NCBI RefSeq assembly: GCF_000744945.1
Contig: NZ_JQMX01000001.1
Location: 1,240,001 to 1,304,000 of the forward strand
Source: Carnobacterium maltaromaticum DSM 20342
GTDB taxonomy: Bacteria; Bacillota; Bacilli; Lactobacillales; Carnobacteriaceae
Direction of reading: 5' to 3'
Length of the DNA stretch: 64,000 bases
The notes under the pieces were generated by a model. It ran no database searches and was not told where the DNA came from. It worked only from the letters and a program-made list of their open reading frames with translations. This document shows, one piece after another, positions 50,727 to 60,414 of this stretch (positions are counted from its first letter, which is position 1; each line of letters starts with the position of its first letter). Both the position numbers and the translations under genes were made by a program.

Positions 50727-51991
50727 TCAACTCCTGGTTGATCAAATGGATTCACTCCATTTAAATAACCAGAGATTCCAACTGCAATTTCAAAGAAATA
50801 CATCAGATAGCCTAATGTATAAGCATCTGTTTCAGGAATTGTTACTAATAGATTTGGGACATCACCATCTGTATGGGCTAATAATGTTCCTTGGAATGCT
50901 TTTGTGTTAACAAAATCAATTTCTTTCCCTTGTAAATAACCTAAACCATCTAAATCTGCTTCAGTTACTGGGATTTTAATATCATGACGTGCTTTATCTA
51001 CTTTGATCACTGTCTCAAAAATATTGCGACGTCCTTCTTGGATATACTGCCCTAAAGAATGTAGATCTGTTGAGAAGTTTGCACTTGAAGGGTAGATACC
51101 TTTTTGATCTTTTCCTTCAGACTCGCCGAATAATTGTTTCCACCACTCAGAGAAGTATTGTAAACTTGGCTCATAATTAATTAAAAGTTCTGTTACTTTG
51201 CCTTTACGGTATAAAGCATTACGGACAGCCGCATATTGATAAGCTTCATTTTCTTCTAATTTAGGATTAGAGTAAGCTTCACTTGCATCTGCTGCACCTT
51301 TCATTAAGCTATCAATATCAGCTCCACTAGCAGCAATTGGTAATAAACCAACTGGAGTTAATACTGAAAAACGCCCACCAACATCATCTGGAATAATGAA
51401 CGATTCATAGCCTTCAGCATTAGCTTCATTTTTTAAAGCGCCTTGTGCTTTATCTGTTGTTGCATAAATACGTTTTTTAGCTTCTTCAGCACCGTATTTT
51501 TTAACTAACAATTCTTTAAAGACACGGAACGCAATTGCTGGTTCAGTTGTTGTACCTGATTTTGAAATAATATTTACTGAAAAATCACGATCTCCAATAA
51601 TATCAATTAAGTCATGTAAATAGCTTGAACTAATACTATTTCCTGCAAAAAAGATTTGTGGGGCTTTGCGATCTTTAGAATCTTGTAGATTATAGAAAGA
51701 ATGATTCAAGAAATCTAGTGCTGCTTTAGCTCCTAAATAAGAACCACCAATTCCGATAACAATTAATACTTCTGAGTCAGATTGAATTTTTTTAGCTGCT
51801 GCTTTAATACGAGCAAATTCATCTTTATCGTAATTTTTTGGCAAATCAATCCATCCTAGGAAATCATTTCCTTGGCCTGTTCCTTTACGTAGCATTTCAT
51901 CAGCTGTTGTAACTTGTTGTTGTAAATATGCTACTTCATGTGGTTGTAAGAACTTATCAATCTTTGAATAATCAAATTGAATATGTGGCAT
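50645..51991 (-). CDS. pgi: Glucose-6-phosphate isomerase (3' end restored by the prophage)
   Basis: About 448 residues, normal for Lactobacillales. Start at [10 protein letters not shown] with GGAGGG upstream. Signatures include '[18 protein letters not shown]', '[18 protein letters not shown]', '[19 protein letters not shown]' and '[15 protein letters not shown]' with the catalytic-type Lys near the end. It interconverts glucose-6-phosphate and fructose-6-phosphate in glycolysis. The last roughly 27 codons are in the att core, so the enzyme stays intact in the lysogen. Confidence 0.97.
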   Translation of the reverse strand: MPHIQFDYSKIDKFLQPHEVAYLQQQVTTADEMLRKGTGQGNDFLGWIDLPKNYDKDEFARIKAAAKKIQSDSEVLIVIGIGGSYLGAKAALDFLNHSFYNLQDSKDRKAPQIFFAGNSISSSYLHDLIDIIGDRDFSVNIISKSGTTTEPAIAFRVFKELLVKKYGAEEAKKRIYATTDKAQGALKNEANAEGYESFIIPDDVGGRFSVLTPVGLLPIAASGADIDSLMKGAADASEAYSNPKLEENEAYQYAAVRNALYRKGKVTELLINYEPSLQYFSEWWKQLFGESEGKDQKGIYPSSANFSTDLHSLGQYIQEGRRNIFETVIKVDKARHDIKIPVTEADLDGLGYLQGKEIDFVNTKAFQGTLLAHTDGDVPNLLVTIPETDAYTLGYLMYFFEIAVGISGYLNGVNPFDQPGVEAYKKNMFALLGKPGFEELAKELNERL

Positions 51992-52075
51992 GTTAAACCC
52001 TCCGACATCAAATTTTTGTGAAACTTTTCTCACTATACTGCTCTTATACTTTAGTAGTTTTTCATAAAAATTGCA

Positions 52076-52110
52076 AGAAAAAACAGCAAATCTTTTTAAG
52101 AATTTGCTGC
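52076..52110 (-). terminator. Terminator downstream of the 52.1-kb gene
   Basis: CAGCAAAT/ATTTGCTG stem (52083-52090 and 52101-52108) followed on the minus strand by TTTTTT. Confidence 0.8.
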
Positions 52111-52126
52111 TCTTGAAATATATGTT

Positions 52127-52519
52127 CTAAAATTGTGGTACACCAGAAATTTCCCATGTTGATAAAGCACCACGAATAGCATCTGTGTGTTGCCATGATA
52201 AAGTATCATCCTTTGACACTTTTAACAAACTTTCTAAGTCATCTAGGTTTTCTGTTAGTTCAAATACAAATAACGGTATCCGCACGTCTGCAACAATTGC
52301 ATTCGTTAATTCAAACAAATGTAATGATGAGACATCAATGGTTAACTTATGTTTTAAGTCCTCTAAAATACTAGCAAGTCCTGTTCTGTTTTCTGCTATT
52401 TTTGCTGATGGAAAACTAAAATTAGCTGTTTCCCCAGTTTTATTTGACACTAAAAATACTGATCTACCTTCTTGATCCATAGTCATCACTGTTCCAGCAA
52501 CCCATTGCTTCTCTATCAT
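52127..52519 (-). CDS. Conserved hypothetical protein between pgi and yugI
   Basis: About 130 residues. Start chosen at ATG (MIEKQWVAGTVMTMD) with GGGGTG about 9 bases upstream; an upstream in-frame GTG is less likely. The fold may be alpha/beta ('GRSVFLVSNKTGETANFSF', then 'LSWQHTDAIRGALSTWEI'), loosely Nudix-like but without a Nudix box. No function can be assigned. Confidence 0.75.
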   Translation of the reverse strand: MIEKQWVAGTVMTMDQEGRSVFLVSNKTGETANFSFPSAKIAENRTGLASILEDLKHKLTIDVSSLHLFELTNAIVADVRIPLFVFELTENLDDLESLLKVSKDDTLSWQHTDAIRGALSTWEISGVPQF

Positions 52520-52612
52520 TTTTGTATGCACCCCACACTATAATTTTGAAAGATTTACATTCTGTATCATAACACATTTTTCTAAAATTAAAAGATGTTC
52601 AATGAAAAAGAT

Positions 52613-52990
52613 TTATTTCTGCCTTTTTTTTTCGTCATTTTTTGCTTCTTCAATCCATTTCGGCATCATTTGTCGTAATGATTCAAACCCGACTTTATCT
52701 GCTTTATCTGGTCGATATTTCCGTTTTTTATAATGATAGTGCATCGTCGACTTTTGTTCTAACGAGCGCATAGATAAACTTATTTTTTTGGTATATTCAT
52801 CTATATCAATAACCATTACTTCTATTTCTTCTCCAACCTGCAAAACTTCATTTAAATTTTTTACAAACCCATGTTTACATTCGGAGATGTGCACTAAGCC
52901 TTGGGTGTCTTTATCTAAAGAAACAAAAGCTCCGTAAGGTTGAATGCCTGTAACCTTGCCTTTTACAATCATGCCAATTTTATATGTCAT
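52613..52990 (-). CDS. yugI: S1 RNA-binding domain protein, YugI/CvfD type
   Basis: 125 residues. A single S1 domain at about 5-75 ('GMIVKGKVTGIQPYGAFVSLDKDTQGLVHIS', 'VGEEIEVMVIDIDEYTKKISLSMRS'), followed by a basic tail. It matches YugI (general stress protein 13; CvfD in streptococci), a post-transcriptional regulator that binds ribosomes or RNA. It is commonly near pgi in Lactobacillales. Confidence 0.9.
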   Translation of the reverse strand: MTYKIGMIVKGKVTGIQPYGAFVSLDKDTQGLVHISECKHGFVKNLNEVLQVGEEIEVMVIDIDEYTKKISLSMRSLEQKSTMHYHYKKRKYRPDKADKVGFESLRQMMPKWIEEAKNDEKKRQK

Positions 52991-53183
52991 TCCTTCACCT
53001 CATTTTTTCCATCATCCTGTAGTATTCTCTCTTATATTATACCACCACTTTTAAAAAAAGGGAGTTTTATTTGCCTTTCGAAAAAACTCAATCCCGTAAT
53101 TTTAAGTCTGACTTTTGAGAAAACCTTTCCTTTGCAGTATAATGAGTAAAGAGAACTTATTTAATGGAGAAGGATGTGGATTT

Positions 53184-54356
53184 ATGCAAGCAAATTTTGA
53201 TGAAATTATAAACCGTAAAGGCACTAATTCTGTTAAGTGGGATATGCTGACAGAAAAATTCGGCTCTGAGGACGTTTTACCTATGTGGGTCGCGGATATG
53301 GATTTTGCTACACCTAAGACAATTCTATCTGCCTTGAAAAAAAGTCTAGATGTTCAAATTCTTGGCTACTCAATTCCTAGTGATGGATTATATGACGCCA
53401 TAATTGATTGGCAAAGTAACCACCATCAGCTAAATTTGAATAAATCCGACATTTTATTTTCACCTGGCGTTGTACCTAGTTTAGCATTAATGGTTACAGC
53501 TCTAACTGAACCAGGGGATAGTGTTATGATACATGATCCTGTCTATCCACCATTTACAGAAGTTGTAAGAAGTAATCAACGTCAATTAGTTCGTTCTAGC
53601 TTAATCATTGAAAATAAACAATTTAAAATGGATTTTGTTGATATCGAAGAAAAATTGAAGAATCATTCAGTCAAATTATTTATTCTATGCAATCCTCATA
53701 ATCCTGGTGGACGGGTTTGGTCGACAACCGAGTTGAAACAACTTGCTGAGTTATGTAAAAAATATAAGGTCATTTTAGTTAGTGATGAAATTCATGGTGA
53801 CTTGGTTTTCGCACCACACTCATTTACTTCTGTCGTTACGCTTGATCCAAGTTATCAAGAGTTTGTCGTTACACTAACTGCTGCTACCAAAACATTTAAT
53901 ATGGCTGGTGTGAAGCACTCCATGATTTTTGTTAAAAATAAAGAATTAAAAGCAAAAATTGCGATGGAGCAACACAAAAGCGAACAAGACGGCATTAATA
54001 CTTTTGGCTATGTTGCCACAGAAGCTGCCTACAACACAGGCGAAGTTTGGCTAGAAGAGCTATTAGACTATCTTAGTGAAAATTTAGATTATGCCTGTAA
54101 ATTTTTGGAAAAGGAATTGCCACAAGTTAAATTTTTAAAACCAGAAGCAACTTATCTAATTTGGCTTGATTGTTCTTACTTAGGATTAAGCGATTCAGCC
54201 TTAAGGAAGCAATTAGTTAACATGGGACGCTTAGGCTTAAATCCTGGAATTAGCTTTGGACCAAACGGCAGTCAATTTATGCGAATGAATATCGCTACTT
54301 CTCGGGCTACTTTGAAAGAAGGCTTAGAACGCTTAAAAGTAGCTTTAACTAAATAA
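53184..54356 (+). CDS. patB: PatB-type PLP-dependent aminotransferase / cystathionine beta-lyase
   Basis: About 390 residues. Start at MQANFDEIINRKGT, preceded by AGAAGGATG. Features: 'VKWDMLTEKFGSEDVLPMWVADMDF' near the N-terminus, 'CNPHNPGGRVW', 'SDEIHGDLVF' and the PLP lysine in 'AATKTFNMAGVKHS' (about residue 232). MalY/PatB enzymes cleave C-S bonds of cystathionine or cysteine conjugates. Single gene between convergent neighbours. Confidence 0.9.
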   Translation: MQANFDEIINRKGTNSVKWDMLTEKFGSEDVLPMWVADMDFATPKTILSALKKSLDVQILGYSIPSDGLYDAIIDWQSNHHQLNLNKSDILFSPGVVPSLALMVTALTEPGDSVMIHDPVYPPFTEVVRSNQRQLVRSSLIIENKQFKMDFVDIEEKLKNHSVKLFILCNPHNPGGRVWSTTELKQLAELCKKYKVILVSDEIHGDLVFAPHSFTSVVTLDPSYQEFVVTLTAATKTFNMAGVKHSMIFVKNKELKAKIAMEQHKSEQDGINTFGYVATEAAYNTGEVWLEELLDYLSENLDYACKFLEKELPQVKFLKPEATYLIWLDCSYLGLSDSALRKQLVNMGRLGLNPGISFGPNGSQFMRMNIATSRATLKEGLERLKVALTK

Positions 54357-54372
54357 ATTTAAACTAAATAAA

Positions 54373-54409
54373 AAATGCGACTAGAATTAATAGTCGCATT
54401 TTTTTTATT
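54373..54409. terminator. Bidirectional terminator between patB and the ROK kinase
   Basis: TGCGACTA/TAGTCGCA stem (54375-54398) with A run upstream and T8 downstream, shared by the two convergent genes. Confidence 0.92.
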
Positions 54410-55268
54410 TAGTTAATTCATCTGCTGCTAATAATAAACAGCCTGTAACTCCAGCATTATCACCTAAGCCTGGAGCAACTATATATTCTTCTAATGGAGG
54501 AACAGCTACATAACCAGCCATTAATTTTTTAAACTCTTCTCTAACTAATGTATAGAGTTGGTTTTGCTTCATTACTCCGCCACCTAAAACAATTCTTTCT
54601 GGACTTAAAATTAGAGTATAATTCATTAATGCTTGCGCTAAATAATAGGCTTCCATTTGCCAGACTTCTATTTTATCTGCCAATTCATGACCTTTCACAC
54701 CGTAACGTCCTTCAATAGCCGGACCTGCAGCAATTCCTTCTAAGCAATTTCCATGGTATGGACAAAATCCACCATAGCTCTCATCTGGATGCAATCTAAC
54801 TAACATATGTCCCATTTCTGGATGACCATATCCCGCTAGCAGCTTCCCATTTACAACAGCTCCGCCACCAATACCAGTTCCCACAGTTAAATACACACAA
54901 CTGTCTAACCCAATTGCCGCACCCTTTTTCAATTCGCCAAGTGCTGCTGCATTCACATCTGTTGTCCAACCAACAGGAATTTCATAACGTTTTTTTACTG
55001 CTCCTAAAAAATCAAAATTAGTCCAAGCAACTTTTGGAGTCGTTGTAACATATCCATAGGTCGCTGATTTTTTATTAACATCAATTGGTCCAAACGAGCC
55101 AATTCCAATTGAATCCAACTTAAATTGATCAAAAAACTCAAAAACGTGGCTTAAGGTCTCTTCAGGTGTTGTGGTTGGTATACTTACTCGTTCTTTAATT
55201 TCAAAGTTTTCATCGCTGATTGCACAAACAAATTTAGTCCCGCCAGCTTCAATTGCCCCATACATCAT
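54405..55268 (-). CDS. scrK: ROK-family sugar kinase (fructokinase)
   Basis: 287 residues. 'GAIEAGGTKFVCAI' phosphate motif, 'VGWTTDVNAAALGE' with catalytic-type Asp, 'YLTVGTGIGGGAVVNG', and the ROK zinc site 'H..GFCPYHGNCLEG'. It phosphorylates fructose (or a related hexose) feeding glycolysis near pgi. AGGAAG lies upstream; either of two adjacent ATGs may start it. Confidence 0.9.
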   Translation of the reverse strand: MMYGAIEAGGTKFVCAISDENFEIKERVSIPTTTPEETLSHVFEFFDQFKLDSIGIGSFGPIDVNKKSATYGYVTTTPKVAWTNFDFLGAVKKRYEIPVGWTTDVNAAALGELKKGAAIGLDSCVYLTVGTGIGGGAVVNGKLLAGYGHPEMGHMLVRLHPDESYGGFCPYHGNCLEGIAAGPAIEGRYGVKGHELADKIEVWQMEAYYLAQALMNYTLILSPERIVLGGGVMKQNQLYTLVREEFKKLMAGYVAVPPLEEYIVAPGLGDNAGVTGCLLLAADELTK

Positions 55269-55404
55269 TCATGTAACTTCCTTTCTTAACTACAGGTTTA
55301 TTTTGCATCTTTATTGTAGCATAAATTTTTTTTAAAATGATGCCGTTTTCACAATTTAATTAAAATCTGTGCACTTTGCCTAAATTTCTAGTTTTAATCT
55401 ACAC

Positions 55405-55442
55405 GACAAAAAAAGACTGAAGATTTTCATCTCCAGTCTTTT
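55405..55442 (-). terminator. Terminator of the cyclophilin gene
   Basis: AGACTG-AGAT/ATCT-CAGTCT stem followed on the minus strand by T7, directly past the stop codon. Confidence 0.9.
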
Positions 55443-55447
55443 GCTAA

Positions 55448-56041
55448 TTAATCAGCAATTTCAATTGATTCAATACGTACGCCATTAACCGGTTTATCTT
55501 GCGCACCACGTTTTACATTTTGGATATCGTAAACAACATCCATGCCTTCAATTACATGACCAAAAACAGTATGACGGAAATCCAACCAAGGAGTTCCTCC
55601 GTTTTTAGCATAAGCATCAATTACTTCTTTCTCATAACCAGCGCCTTCTAATTGAGTTAACATATTTTGCGGTACTTCTGTATTTGAAACAATAAAGAAT
55701 TGGCTTCCATTAGTATTAGGACCCGCATTAGCCATTGAAAGTGCACCATTTAGGTTAAAGGCTTGTTTTGAGAATTCATCATTAAACTCTTCACCCCATA
55801 GACTTTCGCCACCCATACCTGTTCCAGTTGGGTCGCCACCTTGAATCATGAAGTCAGGAATAACACGGTGAAAAATAATTCCATCATAATAACCTTTTGC
55901 TGCTAAACCTAAAAAGTTTTCAACTGTTTTAGGAGCTAAATCTGGGAATAATTTAAGCTTAATATCTCCCATTGTCGTTTTCATTGTTACTAATTTTTCG
56001 TTTGCTGCCACTTCTGTCGATAATTGTGGAAATTGAGTCAT
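55448..56041 (-). CDS. ppi: Peptidyl-prolyl cis-trans isomerase, cyclophilin type
   Basis: 197 residues. Cyclophilin core '[25 protein letters not shown]', '[23 protein letters not shown]' and '[14 protein letters not shown]'. No signal peptide, so cytoplasmic. It catalyses proline isomerisation in protein folding. Single gene with its own ribosome site (AGGAGGACT). Confidence 0.95.
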   Translation of the reverse strand: MTQFPQLSTEVAANEKLVTMKTTMGDIKLKLFPDLAPKTVENFLGLAAKGYYDGIIFHRVIPDFMIQGGDPTGTGMGGESLWGEEFNDEFSKQAFNLNGALSMANAGPNTNGSQFFIVSNTEVPQNMLTQLEGAGYEKEVIDAYAKNGGTPWLDFRHTVFGHVIEGMDVVYDIQNVKRGAQDKPVNGVRIESIEIAD

Positions 56042-56215
56042 ATTCAGCAGTCCTCCTACAAAATTATTTTACTCTCCTATCATAACCAACTCTTTCGATT
56101 TTTACCAATCTTTTTTATTAAATTTTGTAAGAATTAATTTTTTTTCGTTTTTCAGCTTTATTTCGTGATATGATAAAGACATCAACTATTAAGTTTTTCT
56201 AAAGGCGGGTTTCCT

Positions 56216-56707
56216 ATGCAAATTCTAACGAATTATCCACTAATTGCTGCATTAAGTGCAATTTGTTTTTCACAGTTTATTAAAGTCCCCATTGCATTTT
56301 TATTAAAGAAGAATACAACGTGGGCGTTAGCAGTTTCAACAGGTGGTATGCCTAGTTCTCATTCTGCTGGTGTAACAGCTTTGATTACAGCATTAATTTT
56401 AAACTATGGCTGGGAATCACCATACGTTGCAATTGCTGTTACTTTTGGGGTCATCGTTATGTTCGATGCAATGGGTGTTCGCAGACAAAGTGGCGAACAA
56501 GGGCTCGTCCTAAATCAATTGATTATTGATTTACAAAATTTAAAAATTAAATCAAATGAATCCGGCGAAAGCCCAAAAAGAAAACAACGTGATAAACATA
56601 TTAAGGAGTATCTAGGTCATAAACCATTAGAAGTTTTGTTTGGAATATTTACTGGAATCGCGATGGCCTATCTGGTTCGAGCTATCCTTAACTATTTCAA
56701 TTACTAA
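56216..56707 (+). CDS. yuiD: DUF212 membrane protein, YuiD type
   Basis: 163 residues. 'SFSQ.IKVPIAF', 'STGGMPSSHSAGVTAL', 'DAMGVRRQSGEQ' are the DUF212 (acid phosphatase/vanadium haloperoxidase-related) motifs, with several membrane segments (about 8-28, 65-82, 140-160). The enzyme activity is not established. Confidence 0.9.
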   Translation: MQILTNYPLIAALSAICFSQFIKVPIAFLLKKNTTWALAVSTGGMPSSHSAGVTALITALILNYGWESPYVAIAVTFGVIVMFDAMGVRRQSGEQGLVLNQLIIDLQNLKIKSNESGESPKRKQRDKHIKEYLGHKPLEVLFGIFTGIAMAYLVRAILNYFNY

Positions 56708-56710
56708 GAG

Positions 56711-56803
56711 AAACTAGATTAAAGAATATACTCGTAGAACAGGATTAACTAGAGCTTATCCTTGTTTTCATAGTAAAATTCGATTAATCTAGTTTTTTAT
56801 TAC
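56711..56803 (+). terminator. Terminator of yuiD
   Basis: Long imperfect hairpin: outer arms AACTAGATTAA/TTAATCTAGTT and inner arms AACAGGAT/ATCCTTGTT, followed by T6 on the plus strand. Confidence 0.75.
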
Positions 56804-56830
56804 GTTTAGTAAGTAATTTTTCTATTTTTA

Positions 56831-56853
56831 TGCTATACTGATAATCATTCTCA
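56831..56853 (+). promoter_or_regulatory. Extended -10 promoter with overlapping Fur box
   Basis: TGC-TATACT (56831-56839) is an extended -10. It overlaps TGATAATCATTCTCA (56839-56853), which matches the 7-1-7 Fur consensus TGATAATNATTATCA with one mismatch. It lies upstream of the ferredoxin-NADP reductase gene, suggesting iron control. Confidence 0.65.
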
Positions 56854-56884
56854 GCAAAAAATTACCATTATGGAGGAATGAACA

Positions 56885-57877
56885 ATGGATTCAATAGATG
56901 ATGTATTTGATATTACCATTATCGGTGGTGGTCCTGTCGGTATGTTTGCTGCCTTTTATGGTGGTATGCGCAACGCTAAAGTTAAAATAATTGAAAGTTT
57001 ACCCAAATTAGGTGGTCAACTTGCAACACTATATCCCGAAAAAAAAATCTATGATATCGCTGGTTTTCCTGAAGTCAAAGCTCAAGAATTAGTTGATAAT
57101 CTGGAAAAGCAAATGTCTCGTTTTGAAACAACGATTTGTTTAGAAGAAGAGGTTTTATCTGTCGAGAAAGATGCAGAGGGACTATTCGTTTTGGAAACAA
57201 CAAAGCACACACATTACTCTAAAGCGATTATCATCACAGCTGGTAATGGAGCTTTTCAGCCTAGACGCCTAGAGTTAGATAATGCGATACGTTACGAAGG
57301 AACTTCACTTCATTATTTTGTTGATAACTTGGAACGTTTTAAAAACCGAAAAGTTGCGATTTGTGGCGGCGGAGATTCTGCAGTAGATTGGGCTTTAATG
57401 TTAGAGCCTGTGGCTAAGGAAGTCTTTTTGATTCATCGTCGCAATCAATTTAGAGCTCATGAACATAGTGTTTCTTTATTAGATAAATCAACTGTTCAAC
57501 TTAAAACGCCATTTATCCCAGCCAAAATAAATGGTTCAAAAGAAGCTTTAGATAGTATTACCTTAAAAGAAGTCCGAGGTGATCAAGTTGAAGAGTTAGT
57601 TGTCGATGACTTTCTGATTAACTATGGTTTTGTTTCTTCAATCGGTGCCATTAAAAATTGGGGCTTAGATATCGAAAAAAATGCTATTGTTGTTAACAGT
57701 AAAATGGAAACAACAATCCCAGGAATTTATGCTGCTGGTGATATTTGCACCTATAATGGCAAGGTAAAATTAATTGCAGCAGGTTTTGGCGAAGCGCCAA
57801 CAGCAATAAACAATGCCATGAGTTATATTTATCCTGATAAAAAAGTTCAACCGATGCACAGCACAAGTTTATTTTAA
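56885..57877 (+). CDS. yumC: Ferredoxin-NADP(+) reductase, thioredoxin-reductase-like (YumC)
   Basis: 330 residues. FAD motif '[18 protein letters not shown]' (about 10-27), NADP motif '[15 protein letters not shown]' (about 155-169) and C-terminal '[32 protein letters not shown]'. It lacks the CxxC of thioredoxin reductase, which marks the ferredoxin/flavodoxin reductase group. Probably supplies electrons to flavodoxin or ferredoxin. A predicted Fur box precedes it. Confidence 0.93.
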   Translation: MDSIDDVFDITIIGGGPVGMFAAFYGGMRNAKVKIIESLPKLGGQLATLYPEKKIYDIAGFPEVKAQELVDNLEKQMSRFETTICLEEEVLSVEKDAEGLFVLETTKHTHYSKAIIITAGNGAFQPRRLELDNAIRYEGTSLHYFVDNLERFKNRKVAICGGGDSAVDWALMLEPVAKEVFLIHRRNQFRAHEHSVSLLDKSTVQLKTPFIPAKINGSKEALDSITLKEVRGDQVEELVVDDFLINYGFVSSIGAIKNWGLDIEKNAIVVNSKMETTIPGIYAAGDICTYNGKVKLIAAGFGEAPTAINNAMSYIYPDKKVQPMHSTSLF

Positions 57878-57880
57878 TAA

Positions 57881-58000
57881 AAAGCTCGTTGAGTCGGTTA
57901 GGCCTGGCAGAAAATAGGAAATTCCAAGAAAAGTGTCTCTTTGCTTTTTTGGGAATTTATCTTTTTTCCGAAGGACTGACTCAAAAGAGCTCGCCTAACA
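57881..58000. repeat. Complex imperfect palindromic intergenic element
   Basis: Roughly 120 bases with several complementary pairs (AGCTC/GAGCT, GAGTC/GACTC, GTTAGGC/GCCTAAC and an inner AAATTCC/GGAATTT hairpin). It does not look like a simple terminator. It may be a genome-dispersed intergenic repeat; only one copy is in this window. Confidence 0.4.
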
Positions 58001-58002
58001 AA

Positions 58003-58040
58003 AAAACATCAAACTTTAACAAGTTTGATGTTTTTTCTAT
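58003..58040. terminator. Bidirectional terminator between yumC and yuzB
   Basis: AACATCAAAC/GTTTGATGTT perfect 10-bp stem with A run before and T6 after. Confidence 0.9.
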
Positions 58041-58041
58041 T

Positions 58042-58278
58042 CTATAGCCAGCCCTCTTCTTCTAAAGAGCTATATATTTTAGTTAACAGCTCTTCTGGAG
58101 TATCTGCCCGAACAAGCTTTCCTTCAGCTAAGGCAAAGAAGTCTTTTGCACAAACCACACATTCATTTAAACAATCATATGAAACGACTTCTACTTTTCC
58201 GTCTTTTTCAAGTTGTTCAATAATAGGTTGGGTTCCGTTAGCAGCGTTATTTACACAAAATTCGACAATGGGATCCAT
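58042..58278 (-). CDS. yuzB: DUF1450 protein, YuzB type
   Basis: 78 residues from MDPIVEFCVNN, the length of B. subtilis YuzB. 'CVNNAANG', 'YDCLNECVVC' and 'CAKDFFALAEGKLV' are the DUF1450 cysteine pattern, thioredoxin-like or metal-binding. GGAAG lies upstream. Its function is not known; neighbourhood with yumC is conserved. Confidence 0.88.
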   Translation of the reverse strand: MDPIVEFCVNNAANGTQPIIEQLEKDGKVEVVSYDCLNECVVCAKDFFALAEGKLVRADTPEELLTKIYSSLEEEGWL

Positions 58279-58458
58279 TTGAACGATTCTTCCTTTCTTT
58301 ATCATTTTCAAACATCTATAGTCAATTTCTATGACAAATCACTACTAAGTTCAGAATTAATTGTACCATGTTTTTCCTTTTTTTTGAAAAATAATTAACT
58401 TAAATCCTGTCAATTTTACTAATCTAGGTTATACTATTACTATGAATGGGGTGAAGTT

Positions 58459-58965
58459 ATGGTAAAAGATTCAAATCTACTCTACCAAAAAGCACTTGAC
58501 TTAATTAAGGAAAGACAAGTGGAATTAACTGATATTGCTGAATTAGTCATGTTTCTACAACAATCATATGTTCAAGATTTAACCATTGAGATTTGTTTAG
58601 AGCATGTGAATGCTGTATTAAAAAAACGTGAAGTTCAAAATGCCATCATCACTGGAATCCAGTTGGATATTCTAGCTGAACAAAACTTGTTAATGCAACC
58701 TTTACAAGATATTATTGCAGAAGATGAAGGTTTGTACGGAATTGATGAAATTATGGCTCTTTCAATTGTCAATGTATACGGATCAATCGGCTTTACTAAT
58801 TTTGGTTATATTGACAAAGTTAAACCTGGCATTTTAAAAAAATTAAATGATCATAACTCTGGGGAAATTCATACTTTCTTAGATGATATTATCGGCGCAA
58901 TTGCAGCTTCTGCTGCCAGCAGACTTGCTCATGCCGATCCTTCTAAAAGTGACATTACCCACTAA
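58459..58965 (+). CDS. yutG: PgpA-family protein, YutG type
   Basis: 168 residues. The phosphatidylglycerophosphatase A-like signatures are 'GIDEIMALSIVNVYGSIGFTNFGYIDK' and 'HTFLDDIIGAIAASAASRLAH'. There are no strong membrane helices, as in the YutG subgroup. The exact substrate in Firmicutes is unsettled. GGGGTGAAG precedes ATG. Confidence 0.88.
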   Translation: MVKDSNLLYQKALDLIKERQVELTDIAELVMFLQQSYVQDLTIEICLEHVNAVLKKREVQNAIITGIQLDILAEQNLLMQPLQDIIAEDEGLYGIDEIMALSIVNVYGSIGFTNFGYIDKVKPGILKKLNDHNSGEIHTFLDDIIGAIAASAASRLAHADPSKSDITH

Positions 58966-58972
58966 TAAAAAA

Positions 58973-59010
58973 ACACTCAAATTCCATTCGCTGAAATTTG
59001 AGTGTTTTTT
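58973..59010. terminator. Bidirectional terminator after yutG
   Basis: ACACTCAAATT/AATTTGAGTGT-type stem with A and T tracts on either side, shared with the convergent membrane protein gene. Confidence 0.9.
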
Positions 59011-59638
59011 ATTTTTTTAATTCTCTTCTTGTTAAAAGATAGCCCAATAAAAATTGAACCTCAATTAATACAAAAGCTAGTATGAAGCAATGCATAAAAA
59101 ATTCTTGCGGCAAAGCTTCGATAATAGGGTCAGTTGCTGGATTAAATATCCATGCATCGTTATTGAAAAAGACCTCATGAAACAAAACAAATAATCGATC
59201 AAAGCTAACTGCTACAAAAAACAGCACAACTACTGGAGCTACTAAAGCAATTTGGAAAGGACGAATCAAAATCCAAATCAATTTTTTTATTTTCAAATAA
59301 CGTATAAAGAAAAAGCTACCAATTCCGCTACCGATTAATACAGCGTAATCCAATAAGAACAAACGCTTCACTTCATAAAAGTGTAACAGACCGTTGGCTG
59401 AACTTGGAAAATCAGGCATATTTAAGGTTGTCACCCAAGGTAAATTTAAATAACGCATCAAAGCTGAGTAATTCTCCACAAGAATTTCCTTTGGCACGCC
59501 TACATATTCTGCAATGCCTAAATAGTCAATATCAAACCAGTAGAGTGGAAACATATTGATTGTCAAAGCAATCCCAACCGAAATAATGAATAAAAAGATG
59601 CTTAGAATTCCAAAAAAATGAATTGTTTTTAATTTCAT
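59009..59638 (-). CDS. TIGR01906-type integral membrane protein (DUF1461)
   Basis: About 209 residues starting in a TAATG overlap with yutF. Hydrophobic segments lie at about 8-28, 97-120, 127-150 and 185-203, with 'YSALMRYLN' and 'FSSANGLLHFYEVK..F'-like motifs between them. This family regularly follows yutF in Lactobacillales. Function unknown. Confidence 0.88.
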   Translation of the reverse strand: MKLKTIHFFGILSIFLFIISVGIALTINMFPLYWFDIDYLGIAEYVGVPKEILVENYSALMRYLNLPWVTTLNMPDFPSSANGLLHFYEVKRLFLLDYAVLIGSGIGSFFFIRYLKIKKLIWILIRPFQIALVAPVVVLFFVAVSFDRLFVLFHEVFFNNDAWIFNPATDPIIEALPQEFFMHCFILAFVLIEVQFLLGYLLTRRELKK

Positions 59639-60405
59639 TAAAATTCCCATTCAGCTAATGACTTAACAACATAAGTCGGCTGTTTAGCTACCTTTTCTAA
59701 ATCTTTTTCACTTGTGAAACCGGATAAGACGAGTAAGCTATCAATCTCGTTTTGAATACCTGCCATAATATCCGTTTCATAATTATCTCCTACCATTAAA
59801 ACATCTGATTTATCCAAACCAATTACTTTTAACGCCTCTTCCATGATAATGGCTTCTGGCTTTCCAATATAGGTTGGTTGTTTTTTAGTTGAAGCGGTAA
59901 TTAAGGCAGTTAAAGCACCTGCTCCAGGAATTAAGCCTTTTTCACTGGGAAGATTCGTATCTTTATTTGTTGATATAAAACGAGCTCCACGATGAATGGC
60001 TAGTGTTGCCAGTTCGAAATTATGGTAATGAACATTTCGATCCAAAGCAACAACAACATAGTCTGGATTCGTTTCTTCTTCAACAAAACCAGCTTCTGAT
60101 AAGGCTAATTTTAAACCTGCTTCGCCAATTGCATAGACTTTATTGCCTTTATTTAAAGATTTTAAATAGGCCGCTGTCGCAATAGAACCTGTATAAACTT
60201 CAGCTTCCGTGACATGAATATCAAAATTTGTGCTTAGATTTTTGACAACTTCTTCTTGTGATTTCGTCGTATTATTTGTCACAAATAAAAATGGGATTTT
60301 CTCTGCCTGTAGACGTTTAATGAAAGCAGTAGCCGCTGGAATTGGCTCACTTCCTCGATACATCGTTCCATCTAAATCAATCAAATAGCCTTTATACTTC
60401 ATCAT
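59638..60405 (-). CDS. yutF: HAD-family phosphatase, YutF/NagD type
   Basis: 255 residues. HAD motif I 'YLIDLDGTMYRG', motif II 'FVTNNTTKS', motif III Lys in 'YIGKPEAII' and motif IV 'VLMVGDNYETDIMAGI'. TIGR01457-type sugar-phosphate or nucleotide phosphatase. It is in an operon with yutD upstream and the membrane protein downstream, with overlaps. Confidence 0.93.
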   Translation of the reverse strand: MMKYKGYLIDLDGTMYRGSEPIPAATAFIKRLQAEKIPFLFVTNNTTKSQEEVVKNLSTNFDIHVTEAEVYTGSIATAAYLKSLNKGNKVYAIGEAGLKLALSEAGFVEEETNPDYVVVALDRNVHYHNFELATLAIHRGARFISTNKDTNLPSEKGLIPGAGALTALITASTKKQPTYIGKPEAIIMEEALKVIGLDKSDVLMVGDNYETDIMAGIQNEIDSLLVLSGFTSEKDLEKVAKQPTYVVKSLAEWEF

Positions 60406-60414
60406 ATCCCGCCT

